A stretch of DNA of 64,000 nt from Lotus japonicus (taxonomy: Eukaryota; Streptophyta; Magnoliopsida; Fabales; Fabaceae). The DNA is taken from NCBI RefSeq assembly GCF_012489685.1, contig NC_080042.1, forward strand, positions 34,105,158 to 34,169,157, given 5' to 3'. The notes beneath the pieces are model-generated. The model did not search any database and was not told the DNA's origin. It was given only the letters and a program-made list of their open reading frames with translations. The translations under genes and the position numbers were made by a program. Shown piece by piece: positions 1 to 11,700 of this stretch. Each line of letters starts with the position of its first letter. Within the stretch, counting starts at the first letter, position 1.

Positions 1-3000
1 AATCTTAAGTGCAAATCTTTGGGTGATTTCAGGTGGTATAAAGATACCTTCCTAACCAGAGTTTACACCCGTGAAGACAGCCAACAAGCCTTCTGGAAAG
101 AGAAATTCCTGGCTGGTCTTCCTAAATCTTTTGGCGACAAAGTTCGTGAGAAACTTAGAAGCCAAAATCCGGGGGGAGAAATCCCATATCACACCCTTAG
201 TTATGGACAGCTCATAGCTATCATTCAAAGAGTTGCTCTCAAAATCTGTCAGGATGACAAAATCCAACAGCAACTCACTAAGGAGAAGTCTCAAAATCGC
301 AGGGATTTGGGTACTTTCTGCGAACAATTTGGAATTCAAGGTTGTCCCAAGAAACCTAAACCCAGAAAGCAAGATCCTCCTCCCAAACAACAATGGAGAA
401 AAAGATCTAGCAGGAATGATCATAGGAAACCCAAGCCTAGATCAAAACCCCAATCTTCGCTAATTCCAAAGAATCCTCCTGGGACTAGACCCTCTCAAGG
501 AAAAGATGTTACCTGCTACAACTGCGGCAAGCCGGGCCATATTAGCAGGTATTGCAGACTCAAAAGAGAATCTCTGAGCTTCATCTTGAACCTGAAATTG
601 AAGACAAGATCAACAATCTTCTCATTCAAACTTCTGATGAAGAAGAATCTAATCCTTCGGATTCTGAGGTCTCTGAAGACCTAAATCAAATTCAGAATGA
701 TGATTCTCAATCATCATCTTCCGTCAGTACCTTGTCTATCAACACTTTGACCAATGAACAAGATCTTCACTTCAGAGCTATTAATTCTATCCCTGATCCT
801 GAGGAAAAGAAAATCTATTTGGAACGCCTCAGATCTACTCTTGAAGATAGGCCTCCCAAAAGTCCTATAACCACCAATAAATTCAATCTTAGAGATACTT
901 TCAAGCGTCTTGAGAAATCTACGGTCAAGCCCGTTACTATTCAAGACCTTCAATCTGAAGTCAATTCCCTCAAGACTGAGGTCAAAAGTCTCAAGCAAAT
1001 CCAAAAAAGTCAGCAACTTATTTTGGAAAAACTGACTAAAAATTATGAAGAAGATGATTCTTCTATACCTGATTCCAATCCTGCTCCTAACGACAATTGC
1101 GAAGACTTTCTGGAGAATATTAACCAGGTCACCATTCAGAAATTCTTTATCCATGTTAAAATCCTCATTGGAGATTTTGTTCTCGAAATCCCTGCCCTCT
1201 TTGACACAGGGGCAGATTCCAGTTGTATCTCGGAGGGACTCATTCCCACCAGATATTTTGAGAAAACAACTGAGAAGCTCAGCGCTGCTGAAGGATCTAG
1301 ACTAAAGATCAAGTATAAAATCCCCTCAGCTATCATCAAAAATGGTAGTCTTGAAATCGAAACTCCATTTCTGTTAGTCAGAAATTTGAGTCAAAAAATC
1401 ATTATAGGGACCCCTTTCATTAAGAAACTCTTCCCCTATAATACTGACGAAAACGGCATCACTGTTCAGCATCTTGGACAACCTATCTTGTTCAAATTCT
1501 CTGAACCTCCCATAGATAAGACTTTGAACGTCATATCCTACAAGGAGAAGCAGATCAACTTCCTCAAGGAAGAAATCTCTTACAGAACCATTGAGGAACA
1601 ATTGCAACAACCTTCTGTTAAATCAAGGATTGAGGATATTTTGGAAAATATTCAATCCAGCATCTGTTCTGATCTACCCAACGCTTTTTGGGAAAGGAAG
1701 AGCCATATGGTGGAACTTCCTTATGAAAAAGAATTTTCAGACAAACAGATCCCAACCAAGGCTAGACCTATTCAAATGAATGAAGAACTTCTTCATTTCT
1801 GCCAAAAGGAAATCAATGATCTCCTTGAAAAGAAACTTATTCGCAGGAGTAAGAGCCCTTGGTCCTGTGCAACCTTCTATGTCAACAAACAAGCTGAGAT
1901 AGAACGAGGAACCCCTAGGCTGGTTATTAACTACAAACCTCTCAATCAAGCCCTTTGTTGGATTAGATATCCTATCCCCAACAAGAAAGATCTTTTAGCC
2001 AGACTGCATGATGCTAAGGTCTTTTCAAAATTCGACATGAAATCTGGATTTTGGCAAATCCAATTGCAAGAGAAGGATAGGTATAAAACTGCATTTACTG
2101 TTCCTTTTGGGCAGTATGAGTGGAACGTTATGCCTTTTGGGCTAAAGAACGCCCCTTCTGAATTCCAAAGGATTATGAACGAAATCTTCAATCCTTATTC
2201 CAAATTCACTATTGTCTACATTGACGATGTTCTAATCTTTTCCCAAACTCTTGATCAACATTTCAAACATCTCAATACGTTCATCTCTGTAATCAAAAGG
2301 AATGGCTTGGCTGTTTCCAAGACAAAAGTCAGTTTGTTCCAAACCAAAATCCGATTCCTTGGTCACAATATCCACCGAGGAACCATCATTCCGATCAATA
2401 GAGCCATCGAGTTCACTGATAAATTCCCTGATCAAATCATTGACAAAACCCAATTACAGAGATTCTTGGGTTGTCTCAATTATGTTGCGGATTTCTGTCC
2501 TCAACTCAGTACCATAATCAAACCCCTTCATGATAGACTCAAGAAGGATCCTCCACCTTGGTCCGATATTCATACCAATGTGGTCAAACAAATCAAACTT
2601 CGTGTCAAGAATCTCCCTTGTCTTTATCTCCCTAATCCTCAAGCTTTCAAAATTATTGAAACTGATGCCTCTGATATTGGTTTTGGTGGCATTTTGAAAC
2701 AAAGGGTTTCTGACAAGGAACAAATTATTGCTTTTACTTCAAAACATTGGAACCCTGCTCAGCAGAATTATTCTACTGTCAAAAAAGAAGTTTTAGCAAT
2801 CGTTTTGTCTATTTCAAAATTTCAATCTGATTTGATCAATCAAAAATTCTTGGTCCGGGTGGACTGCAAATCTGCCAAAGAGATTTTACAAAAAGATGTC
2901 AAAAACTTAGCTTCAAAACATATCTTCGCCAGATGGCAAGCTATTTTAAGTGTTTTTGACTTTGAAATTGAATATATAAAAGGATCTTCAAATTCTCTCC

Positions 3001-3041
3001 CTGATTTCCTCACTCGTGAATATTTGCAGGGCAGATCATAA
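1..3041 (+). pseudogene. Copy A ORF1, 3' part: coat-protein end, CCHC knuckle, protease, RT, RNase H (frameshifted)
   Basis: The window opens inside ORF1, so the movement-protein half lies outside. Reading starts in frame 1 with the end of the coat-protein region, an arginine/lysine-rich stretch and a CYNCGKPGHISRYC zinc knuckle (about 511-555). A one-base loss in the A run at 562-565, seen by comparison with copies D and E, moves the rest into frame 3. The protease motif DTGADSS is at about 1203-1223. RT has the YIDD box at about 2217-2230, and RNase H follows with a catalytic-type ETDAS motif at about 2660. Translation would stop shortly after the frameshift (stop ending at 684), so this copy could not make protease-polymerase. 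It is subtype I, closest to copy E. The stop TAA (3039-3041) is followed after one base by the ORF2 ATG. Confidence 0.93.
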
Positions 3042-3042
3042 G

Positions 3043-4443
3043 ATGGCCTCCAAAGGCTCTTCCTCATCCAGAGGAAGAGGCAGAGGTTCTCACAAGAACA
3101 AAGGTATTACAATTTCTGACTTAATCCTCTCTGGGCCCACTGCCCATCAATCTGGACCCACTGTCCAAAAACAAAAATCTGAGCCCACTGCTCAGAATCA
3201 ATCTCCCCAACCAAAACAAACCAAAGCAGATTATGCTTTATCAATTCCAACTCTCCTTGCCCTCAAACAAGCAGGCCTGGATAATGTTCCTCAGGGACTC
3301 ATCAATTTACCCAAAAAATCCTGGGCTAGCATGACAGAAGAAGATGATGACCTTCAATCTCTCCAAGCCATCATTGATAAAACCAAAACCTTAGCAACTC
3401 ATTGCGGGAAAAAACCCGTTGTTGCTCAACCCAGTCAACCCAACCAAAATACCGGTTATCTAGCCAAAATAAACTCCAAATTCCAAACTTTTATTGAACC
3501 AGAATGGTGGGATAGCTCTGGAGGAGTCGACCTTGCCAACAAAATTGGCATTAAACTCTTCCCAAATCACCTTGATCCCATTCACCCAAACAAATCCCAA
3601 ATTTTCTATGAGTTTATCCTTATAGATACAAACAGTGTAGAAATCAAACACTTTAGGGATAAATCTGATAACTCCCTTATCACTCATTCTACACTCCAAA
3701 TTCTCCGTGTCCTTCGTCCCACTGACTTTGGACCTAATCCAAATGGTTACAAAAAATTCTCTCAGAACTTTGACCCTGTAGGTTTCAACTATTGGGACTA
3801 TATGAAAGCTTGGGAGAATACAATCCTTGGTCTACAAAATCAGAATTTCAAACACTCTTGGCTCATTTATTTTAAATGGTCCAACAAATATTCTTTTCCA
3901 AATTGGTTTCACTCTTGGTGGGATTTCTTTGGACCTACTACGGAAATCTTTCCCTCTGAAGTTCTTGAGGGTTACAATCATTTTTTAAAGCATTGGAATA
4001 AAGATTTAAACAATTATCCTGATTGTTTGAATTTTTACACAATCTTTTCCCTTTCTTGGGTATTTGCCTGGCGTTATGGTCTCAAGACAAAAGCCCAACC
4101 AATTCTCCACAAACAACCCTTAATCAAATGGTGGAAGGTCTTTGATGCTTCCAAAGCTCATAAGGAGAATGTCAATCAGTGGTTTAAGTCTAACCAAAAG
4201 TGCCTTAAGCATGTCAATCCGCAATCTAGTCTCTTGCTCAATCAAAAGGCCCACATCACAGCGGCCCTCGCAGGAGCTTCAACAGAAGAAGACTTGCTGA
4301 AGAATCTCCAAACAGCTCTGCAATTATTGAAAGAAAAAAGAGCCAAAGGAGCAGGCCTCATCCTCAAAGGCCCCTCAGCAGAAAACTTCCTCACAATCTT
4401 CTTTCGGGTCAGATCTTGTCCCAGAAACACTGGAATCAAGTGA
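3043..4443 (+). CDS. Copy A ORF2, viral protein of unknown function (subtype I)
   Basis: 466 codons from the ATG at 3043, one base after the ORF1 stop; an upstream in-frame GTG is not a plausible eukaryotic start. The N-terminus is basic and low in complexity (Ser/Arg/Gly), followed by three degenerate Gly/Glu-Pro-Thr repeats (about residues 35-55), then a Trp-rich, Phe-rich region and a helical C-terminal part (around STEEDLLKNLQTALQLLKE). There is no enzyme motif and no signal peptide. The position matches florendovirus ORF2, whose role is not established; a translation-transactivator-like or virion-associated role is only a guess. Relative to copy D, a one-base insertion at about 4355 replaces the acidic C-terminus with a different tail of about 30 residues. 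Copy E shares this change. Confidence 0.8.
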   Translation: MASKGSSSSRGRGRGSHKNKGITISDLILSGPTAHQSGPTVQKQKSEPTAQNQSPQPKQTKADYALSIPTLLALKQAGLDNVPQGLINLPKKSWASMTEEDDDLQSLQAIIDKTKTLATHCGKKPVVAQPSQPNQNTGYLAKINSKFQTFIEPEWWDSSGGVDLANKIGIKLFPNHLDPIHPNKSQIFYEFILIDTNSVEIKHFRDKSDNSLITHSTLQILRVLRPTDFGPNPNGYKKFSQNFDPVGFNYWDYMKAWENTILGLQNQNFKHSWLIYFKWSNKYSFPNWFHSWWDFFGPTTEIFPSEVLEGYNHFLKHWNKDLNNYPDCLNFYTIFSLSWVFAWRYGLKTKAQPILHKQPLIKWWKVFDASKAHKENVNQWFKSNQKCLKHVNPQSSLLLNQKAHITAALAGASTEEDLLKNLQTALQLLKEKRAKGAGLILKGPSAENFLTIFFRVRSCPRNTGIK

Positions 4444-4519
4444 AGATGACCTCTGCTAAAAGCTTTGTCGTCTTTTATCATTATGTTTTGTAATAATTCA
4501 ATCTCAATTATTGTATTCC

Positions 4520-4608
4520 ACTGTAGCAACAGTAGAACTTTTTACTGTAGCAAATAGTGCCCGTCAAATAGTGCCGTCTACCGGAACTATTCAACCGGAA
4601 CTATTCAA
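4520..4608 (+). repeat. Short direct repeats upstream of the viral TATA box
   Basis: Three pairs of direct repeats are packed into about 90 bp: ACTGTAGCAA (4520-4529 and 4544-4553), CAAATAGTGCC (4551-4561 and 4565-4575) and CCGGAACTATTCAA in perfect tandem (4581-4594, 4595-4608). A TGACG core, as in as-1-type elements of caulimovirid promoters, lies on the minus strand at 4562-4566. The same repeats occur in copy E around 23130-23215 on the minus strand. They look like upstream promoter elements, but this is inferred from position only. Confidence 0.55.
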
Positions 4609-4626
4609 ACAGTGACCAAATTTTTC

Positions 4627-4636
4627 TTTAAATAGG
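4627..4636 (+). promoter_or_regulatory. TATA-type box of viral promoter, copy A/B
   Basis: TTTAAATAGG lies about 20 bp downstream of the direct repeats and about 350 bp upstream of the primer site. Transcription would start near 4660, giving a leader of about 730 nt before the ORF1 ATG. The same sequence is on the minus strand at 23110-23120 in front of copy D. Confidence 0.55.
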
Positions 4637-4977
4637 CATCTTCTGAGCTTTGTTAATCAGAGTTTGGCATAGCCTAGATAGAGAGTTATAGAGAGAGAAA
4701 ACACTGAGAGTCCTTCTGTAAGTTCTCTTTCAGTTTTCCTTTCTTCAATCTTTTCCAGTTTTTCAGTTTTTAAATTTCAGTTTTTGTAACCTATGTTTAT
4801 ATAATATATTTCCTCCAGTTTTATTATTCTGTTTATGGAAGGCTGAGCCTCCTGTTTTAATTCCTGTCTTTTAATTTCTGCAATTTAAATTTCTGCTAGA
4901 AGCCCCTCCGTGGTGGCATCCTACTTCTCTTCTTAATCCTGATCTCATCCCCCTCCTTCTTGCTTCCGACCCCCTCT

Positions 4978-4990
4978 TGGTATCAGAGCC
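4978..4990 (+). promoter_or_regulatory. Primer-binding site (initiator tRNA-Met) of copy B genome
   Basis: TGGTATCAGAGCC is complementary to the 3' end of plant initiator tRNA-Met, the primer used by caulimovirids for minus-strand synthesis. It is conserved in all intergenic regions of the array, each followed within a few bases by a three-codon ORF (Met-Gly-Lys-stop). Confidence 0.9.
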
Positions 4991-4991
4991 G

Positions 4992-5135
4992 AATGGGGAA
5001 GTAGGAACATGCTAAATAGGTTAGATATAAGTTGTTTCTCTGTTCTGTTCTTACATAATTAAGCACTATGGTCGGGATCTGGACTGGTAATACACTTTTG
5101 AACTAAACTAAAATGAAAGCTCTTTTGAACATCTT
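4992..5135 (+). promoter_or_regulatory. Cluster of short upstream ORFs in the viral leader
   Basis: After the primer site come ATG GGG AAG TAG (4993-5004), a 17-codon ORF starting at 5009, a 12-codon ORF at about 5068, and an 8-codon ORF starting at about 5113. Copies C and D keep the first, second and fourth with a few substitutions and shorten the third. Caulimovirid leaders typically carry short uORFs that influence ribosome shunting or reinitiation. Their conservation here between subtypes I and II is seen; the function is inferred. Confidence 0.45.
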
Positions 5136-5192
5136 CTAGGATTATTACTATTCAGACTTATGATCATCTCTGTAGCGGAGGCGTTGAAGGCA

Positions 5193-5384
5193 GTAAGTCC
5201 CTGTGTGGCAGTAAGTCTATATTGGCCATACTACAGACATGTTATTAAGTTCTGAATATTTTTAATGTCCTTGTTTAGTTTCTTTTTGTGGTGGCTTAAG
5301 TCTGATCCAGATCTATACTGCTCAACTATTAACAACAACGCAGAACCTAACTTATATTTCTAATTTATTTATCTGTTTCTATAG
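5193..5384 (+). other. Candidate leader intron just upstream of viral ORF1
   Basis: Two perfect 5' splice-site hexamers GTAAGT lie at 5193-5198 and 5211-5216. A pyrimidine-rich acceptor ending TTCTATAG is at 5377-5384, with CTAAC/CTAAT branch-like motifs 20-35 nt upstream. The acceptor is 9 nt before the ORF1 ATG. Copies C (8587, 8605, acceptor 8778), D and E keep both donors and the acceptor. Splicing has been shown for some caulimovirids; whether it happens here is not known. Confidence 0.4.
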
Positions 5385-5393
5385 AACCAGGTG

Positions 5394-8305
5394 ATGGCGA
5401 TGATACTTACGGGTGAGGAAGATTTATTTTTCATGATGCTTCGTTCTTTTTCCTCCAAGCTTTCGTTCAAATCTTCCCAACCCTCTTCTTCTTCTATAGA
5501 TCATCTTCACCAATCCAATCAATTATCCAAATCTGTCTTCAAAGAAGAAATTCATTTTGAAGATATCAATCAAGATCTCGACAACTGGGAAATCCCTAAA
5601 ATCTCTCATGCTGAGATCTACAAACCAAATGGATCTTTTTTCAAACGTTCAGACTTCATCATCAAAACCGTTGAGCAAACCTACAAGCTCAGATCTGATA
5701 ATGAAGAAATCCATCTGCTTTCTGAGAAAAGCGTCAAAGATCATATCAGCAAGAACTTCAACTATCTTCACATAGGTAGTGTTCAAGTTGGTCTCAAACC
5801 CCTAACTAGGAAGTCTCTGGACATCTCTGTTCTTCTTTGTCTTAGGGATATTAGACATAATCAATTCCATGACTCCCTCTTAGGAACGGTTGAAACCAGC
5901 CTGAGTAATGGACCAATCTTTTTCAATTGCTTTCCAGATCTTACTGTCAGTCTGGAAGACAAAAACATCCTTGACGTTCTCTTCCTAAATATCAAGCTTC
6001 ACGGCCTTGATATGAAAGAAGATTCCATACCAATCTCTTTGATCTACAGGGTTCAATACAAGGTAATGAACTCAATCAAATCTTACTTCTTGCGAACCAA
6101 TTGTGAGAAATCCGGAGAAACAACTCTTTTCCTTACAGATTATGATAAGGCAAACGTTATTGTTCCCAAAACCATCCAATGGAGTGATATCACCCTTCCA
6201 GAGAAATGGTCTTTGGAAAAGGCTACTCCAGCCCAACCTGTTGAAACTACTAAGTTTCGTGAAATCGTCCAACACCAATCTGGTCAAGTAGATCTTATCT
6301 TTGATAGGAGAAAATCCTTCTCTATCCCTAGATCTATTAGGACATCCTCAAATGATTTCCAATCTGCCATGTCCAGAAGATCTTTTTCTATGACTAGAAG
6401 GAACCAGCCCGAGTCTAGCGCTCGACCTTCCCTCTCACATGACGGATCTACTATCCATTTGGCTGGATATGTCAATACCACTCCTGTCAAGACTACCTAT
6501 GACAAGGGTGATGAAGATCATCAATCCAACTTATCTCCAACGTATTCTTCTCTAGAAACCCCTGGAGAAACTTCTGATTTCATTGGAGCTATCACTACTG
6601 AATTTGTCATCAACAAAGAAAGTATCAAAGCAGATTTCTACTCTGACCGATGGACTAAGCAAAGAAAATGGTTCTTTGCAAAGTATCAGGGTGAAAAGAG
6701 AAAGAAGATCCAAGAAAAATTCTATGGGTTCCTTGAGAAAACCCAGCAAAACATCTTCTTTTTTGAATGGTTTCAAGATTATGCCAACAAGAATTGGAAA
6801 TCTTACCCCTTCCAAATTGACATGGTTAAATGGCAGCATAAGGATGGAAAAGAAACCCTTTCTAACCTGCCACCTAAAACTCCTTTCCTTCTTAAAGGAG
6901 CTCAATCTACACCTGTCCTAGCTTCTCCCTTCAAGACTAGGAAAGAAGAAGGTGATGTCACTGGTAAAGACATCAAAGATCTCATGGAACAATCCAATTA
7001 TTCCAATAAGTATCTTCAAATCCTTGGAGAATCCCAAGTGCAGGATTCCTCTTCCAGGAAAGGAAAAGAAAAGGTCAAGATTGAACCTTCCTCTTCCAAT
7101 CTTGATATCCCTAAAGGATGTCAACTTGAAAAACCTCTTTTCAAACCTTTTCAAATCAGTAGCCGTTCCAGACACTCGGCTCAAACTCTTCGAGCAAAAA
7201 AGGAATCTGACAATGAGCTCCTCCAAAAGGTGGTAGAGCAACTTCAGCTTCTCAAACAAGTTATTCCTGAGACTCCAGAACCTCCTGAGACTCCGGAACC
7301 TACTCCGGAAGCAGTTTCTAATCCCACTATTACTGCTCCTCCTCCTCCAAAAACTCGTACATCTACTCGTAATACCTCTACTTCTTTAAATAATATTGAA
7401 GATGGTAAGGTTGAGTCTGATTCTGATATTCAATCTGACGTTCAATCTATCAAAAGTATTCCTGTCAATACTGTCATTCACAATTCTAAGAATCAGTGGA
7501 GAAAAGAAACCAAGCTCTACTATCCTAGAGCTACTGCTCCTGATCTTCTTCTAGAAGAATCTTCAAACTTCAAAAGCTTCAGTGCCAACAATGTCTATGA
7601 ATGGAACATTGATGGTGAAAATGAGTATGGTATCACCAAAATCCTCCAAAATATGACTATGGTAGCCACTGCCTATGTTACCGCCAACAATTGTCCTGAA
7701 TCTCTTATCGTTGAAGTCTTGGTTGCTGGTTTCTGTGGCCAGCTCAAAGGTTGGTGGGATAATTATCTCACTCAAGACGAGAAGGATCAGATCTTGACTG
7801 CTGTCAAGACTGATGAAGAAGGTAATCCTATCATGGAAGATGGAAAATTCATCTCTGATGCCGTCAACTCCTTAATCTTCACCATAGCCCAACATTTTGT
7901 TGGAGATCCTTCCCTCATCAAGGACAGATCTGGTGATCTTTTGTCCAATCTTAAGTGCAAATCTTTGGGTGATTTCAGGAGGTATAAAGATACCTTCCTA
8001 ACCAGAGTTTACACCCGTGAAGACAGCCAACAAGCCTTCTGGAAAGAGAAATTCCTGGCTGGTCTTCCTAAATCTTTTGGCGACAAAGTTCGTGAGAAAC
8101 TTAGAAGCCAAAATCCGGGGGGAGAAATCCCATATCACACCCTTAGTTATGGACAGCTCATAGCTATCATTCAAAGAGTTGCTCTCAAAATCTGTCAGGA
8201 TGACAAAATCCAACAGCAACTCACTAAGGAGAAGTCTCAAAATCGCAGGGATTTGGGTACTTTCTGCGAACAATTTGGAATTCAAGGTTGTCCCAAGAAA
8301 CCTAA
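5394..8305 (+). pseudogene. Copy B ORF1, 5' half: movement protein and coat protein (truncated)
   Basis: The start is taken at ATG 5394 rather than the in-frame GTG just before it. The first 260 or so residues form a 30K-superfamily-type movement domain (short strands around LDISVLLCLRDI and GTVETSLSNGPIFFN). A Ser/Pro/Glu-rich linker follows, then the coat-protein core (region around QLKGWWDNYLT, about 790 residues in). No internal stop occurs over about 970 codons. At 8305/8306 the reading jumps from just before the CCHC region straight into intergenic sequence, and the frame runs on to a stop at 8397-8399. Zinc knuckle, protease, RT, RNase H and ORF2 are all missing. Sequence is subtype I. 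The junction is either a deletion of several kb or an original recombination between viral molecules. Confidence 0.92.
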
Positions 8306-8787
8306 AGGTGGCGTCCTACTTTTCTTCTTAATCCTCATCTCATCCCCCTCCTTCTTGCTTCCGACCCCCTCTTGGTATCAGAGCCTGATGGGGAAGTAGG
8401 AACATGCTAAATATGTTAGATATAAGTTATTTCTCTGTTCTGTTCTTATATAATTAAGCACTATGGTCGGGATCTGGACTGGTAGTACACTTTGAACTAA
8501 ACTAAAATGAAAGCTCTTTTGAAAACCTTCTAGGATTATTACTATTCAGACTTATGATCATCTCTGCAGCGGAGGCGTTGAAGGCAGTAAGTCCCTGTGT
8601 GGCAGTAAGTCTATATTGGCCATACTACAGACATGTTATTAAGTTCTGAATATTTTTAATGTCCTTGTTTAGTTTCTTTTTGTGGTGGCTTAAGTCTGAT
8701 CCAGATCTATACTGCTCAACTATTAAGAACAATACAGAACATAACTTATATTTCTAATTTATTTATCTGTTTCTATAGAACCAGGTG
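8306..8787 (+). promoter_or_regulatory. Partial viral intergenic region of copy C (no promoter part)
   Basis: This begins only about 65 bp upstream of the primer site, so the TATA box and upstream repeats of the full region are absent. It contains the primer site (8373-8385), the short uORFs, both GTAAGT donors (8587-8592, 8605-8610) and the acceptor ending at 8778. Copy C would therefore depend on read-through from the promoter at 4627. Confidence 0.8.
8373..8385 (+). promoter_or_regulatory. Primer-binding site (initiator tRNA-Met), copy C
   Basis: TGGTATCAGAGCC, followed by TGATGGGGAAGTAG, matches the copy B, D and E sites. Confidence 0.9.
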
Positions 8788-11700
8788 ATGGCGATGATAC
8801 TTACGGGTGAGGAAGATCTATCTTTCTTGATGCTTCGCTCTTTCTCTTCTAAGCTTTCTTTCAGATCTTCCCAACCCTCTTCTTCTTCTATCGATCATCC
8901 TCATCAATCCAATCAATTATCCAAATCTGTCTTCAAAGAAGAAATTCATTTTGAAGATATCAATCAAGATCTTGACAACTGGGAAATTCCAAAAATTTCT
9001 CATGCTGAGATCTACAAACCAAACGGATCCTTTTTCAAACGATCAGATTTCATTATCAAAACCGTTGAGCAAACCTACAAGCTCAGATCTGATGATGAAG
9101 AAATCCATCTGCTTTCCGAGAAAAGCATCAAAGAACATATCAGCAAGAACTTCAACTATCTTCATATAGGTAGTGTTCAAGTTGGTCTTAAACCCCTAAC
9201 CAGGAAATCTCTTGACATCGCTGTACTCCTTTGTCTTAGGGATGTTAGACATAATCAATTCCATGACTCCCTCTTAGGAACGGTTGAAACCAGCCTGAGT
9301 AATGGACCAATCTTTTTCAATTGCTTCCCAGATCTAACTGTTAGTCTGGAAGATAAAAACATCCTTGATGTCCTCTTCCTAAATATCAAGCTTCACGGCC
9401 TTGATATGAAAGAAGATTCCATTCCAATCTCTTTGATCTACAGGGTTCAATACAAGGTAATGAACTCTATCAAATCTTATTTCTTGCGAACCAATTGTGA
9501 GAAATCTGGAGAAACTACCCTCTTCCTCACAGATTATGATAAGGCCAATGTTATTGTGCCCAAAACCATCCAATGGAGTGATATCACCCTTCCAGAAAAA
9601 TGGTCTTTGGAAAAGGCTACTCCAGCCCAACCTGCTGAAACTCCTGAGTTTCGTGAAATCATCCAACACCAATCTGGCCAAGTAGATCTCATCTTTGATA
9701 GGAGAAATTCCTTCTCTATCCCTAGATCTATTAGGACGTCCTCAAATGATTTCCAATCCGCCATGTCTAGAAGATCTTTTTCTATGACTAGAAGGAACCA
9801 GCCTGAGTCTAGTACTCGACCTTCCCTCTCTCATGACGGATCTACTATCCATTTAGCTGGATATGTCAATACCACTCCTGTCAAGACTACCTATGACAAG
9901 GGTGATGAAGATCATCAATCCACCTTATCTCCAACGTATTCTTCTCTAGAAACCCCTGAAGAAACTTCTGATTTCATTGGAGCAATCACTACTGAATTCG
10001 TCATCGACAAAGGAAGTATCAAGGCAGATTTCTACTCTGACCGATGGACTCAGCAAAGATAATGGTTCTTTGCAAAGTATCAGGGTGAAAAGAGAAAGAA
10101 GATCCAAGAAAAATTCTATGGGTTCCTTGAGAAAACCCAGCAAAACATCTTCTTTTTTGAATGGTTTCAAGATTATGCCAACAAGAATTGGAAATCTTAC
10201 CCCTTCCAAATTGACATGATTAAATGGCAGCATAAGGATGGAAAAGAAACCCTTTCTAACCTGCCACCTAAAACTCCTTTCCTTCTTAAAGGAGCTCAAT
10301 CTACACCTGTCCTAGCTTCTCCCTTCAAGACTAGGAAAGAAGAAGGTGATGTCACTGGTAAAGACATCAAAGACCTCATGGAACAATCCAATTATACCAA
10401 TAAGTATCTTCAAATTCTTGGAGAATCCCAAGTGCAGGATTCCTCTTCCAGGAAAGGAAAAGAAAAGGTCAAGATTGAACCTTCCTCTTCTAATCTTGAT
10501 ATCCCTAAAGGATGTCAACTTGAAAAACCTCTTTTCAAACCTTTTCAAATCAGTAGCCGTTCCAGACACTCGGCTCAAACTCTTCGAGCAAAAAAGGAAT
10601 CTGACAATGAGCTCCTCCAAAAGGTGGTAGAGCAACTTCAGCTTCTCAAACAAGTTATTCCTGAGACTCCGGAACCTCCTGAGACTCCGGAACCTACTCC
10701 GGAAGCAGTTTCTAATCCCACTATTATTGCTCCTCCTCCTCCAAAAACTCGTACTTCTACTCGTAATACCTCTACTTCTTTAAATAATATTGAAGATGGT
10801 AAGGTTGAGTCTGATTCTGATATTCAATCTATGAAGTCTGACGTTCAATCTATCAAGAGTATTCCGGTCAATACTGTCATTCACAATTCTAAGAATCAGT
10901 GGAGAAAAGAAACCAAGCTCTACTATCCTAGAGCTACTGCTCCTGATCTTCTTTTAGAAGAATCTTCAAACTTCAAAAGCTTCAGTGCCAACAATGTCTA
11001 TGAATGGAATATTGATGGTGAAAACGAGTATGGCATCACCAAAATCCTCCAAAATATGACTATGGTAGCCACTGCCTATGTTACCGCCAACAATTGTCCT
11101 GAATCTCTTATCGTTGAAGTCTTGGTTGCTGGTTTCTGTGGCCAGCTCAAAGGTTGGTGGGATAATTATCTCACTCAAGACGAGAAGGATCAGATCTTGA
11201 CCGCTGTCAAGACTGATGAAGAAGGTAATCCTATCATGGAAGATGGCAAATTCATCTCTGATGCTGTCAACTCCTTAATCTTTACCATAGCCCAACATTT
11301 TGTTGGAGATCCTTCCCTCATCAAGGACAGATCTGGTGATCTTTTGTCCAATCTGAAGTGCAAATCTTTGGGTGATTTCAGATGGTATAAGGATACCTTC
11401 CTGACCAGGGTTTACACCCGTGAAGACAGCCAACAAGCCTTCTGGAAAGAGAAATTCCTGGCCGGTCTTCCTAAATCTTTTGGCGACAAAGTTCGTGAGA
11501 AACTTAGAAGCCAAAATCCGGGGGGAGAAATCCCATATCACACCCTTAGTTAAGGACAGCTCATAGCTATCATTCAAAGAGTTGCTCTCAAAATCTGTCA
11601 GGATGACAAAATCCAACAGCAACTCACTAAGGAGAAGTCTCAGAATCGCAGGGATTTGGGTACTTTCTGCGAACAATTCAGAATTCAAGGTTGTCCCAAG

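Larger units (their letters stand above)
4444..5393 (+). promoter_or_regulatory. Full viral intergenic region between copies A and B
   Basis: About 950 bp with no long ORF. In order it holds short direct repeats (4520-4608), a TATA-type box (4627-4636), the start of the pregenomic leader, the Met-tRNA primer site (4978-4990), a cluster of very short upstream ORFs, and a candidate leader intron ending just before the ORF1 ATG at 5394. This is the expected order in a caulimovirid: promoter, leader, reverse-transcription start, polyprotein. Copies D/E (22282-23302) have the same layout. Copy C has only the part from just before the primer site. Confidence 0.8.

Noticed and set aside
4978..4990. 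tRNA gene fragment
   Set aside because: The match is to the complement of the tRNA-Met 3' end only, which is the expected primer-binding site.
5391..5393. GTG as the start of viral ORF1 (and at 3016 for ORF2)
   Set aside because: GTG is not a normal eukaryotic start; ATG codons lie directly downstream at 5394 and 3043.
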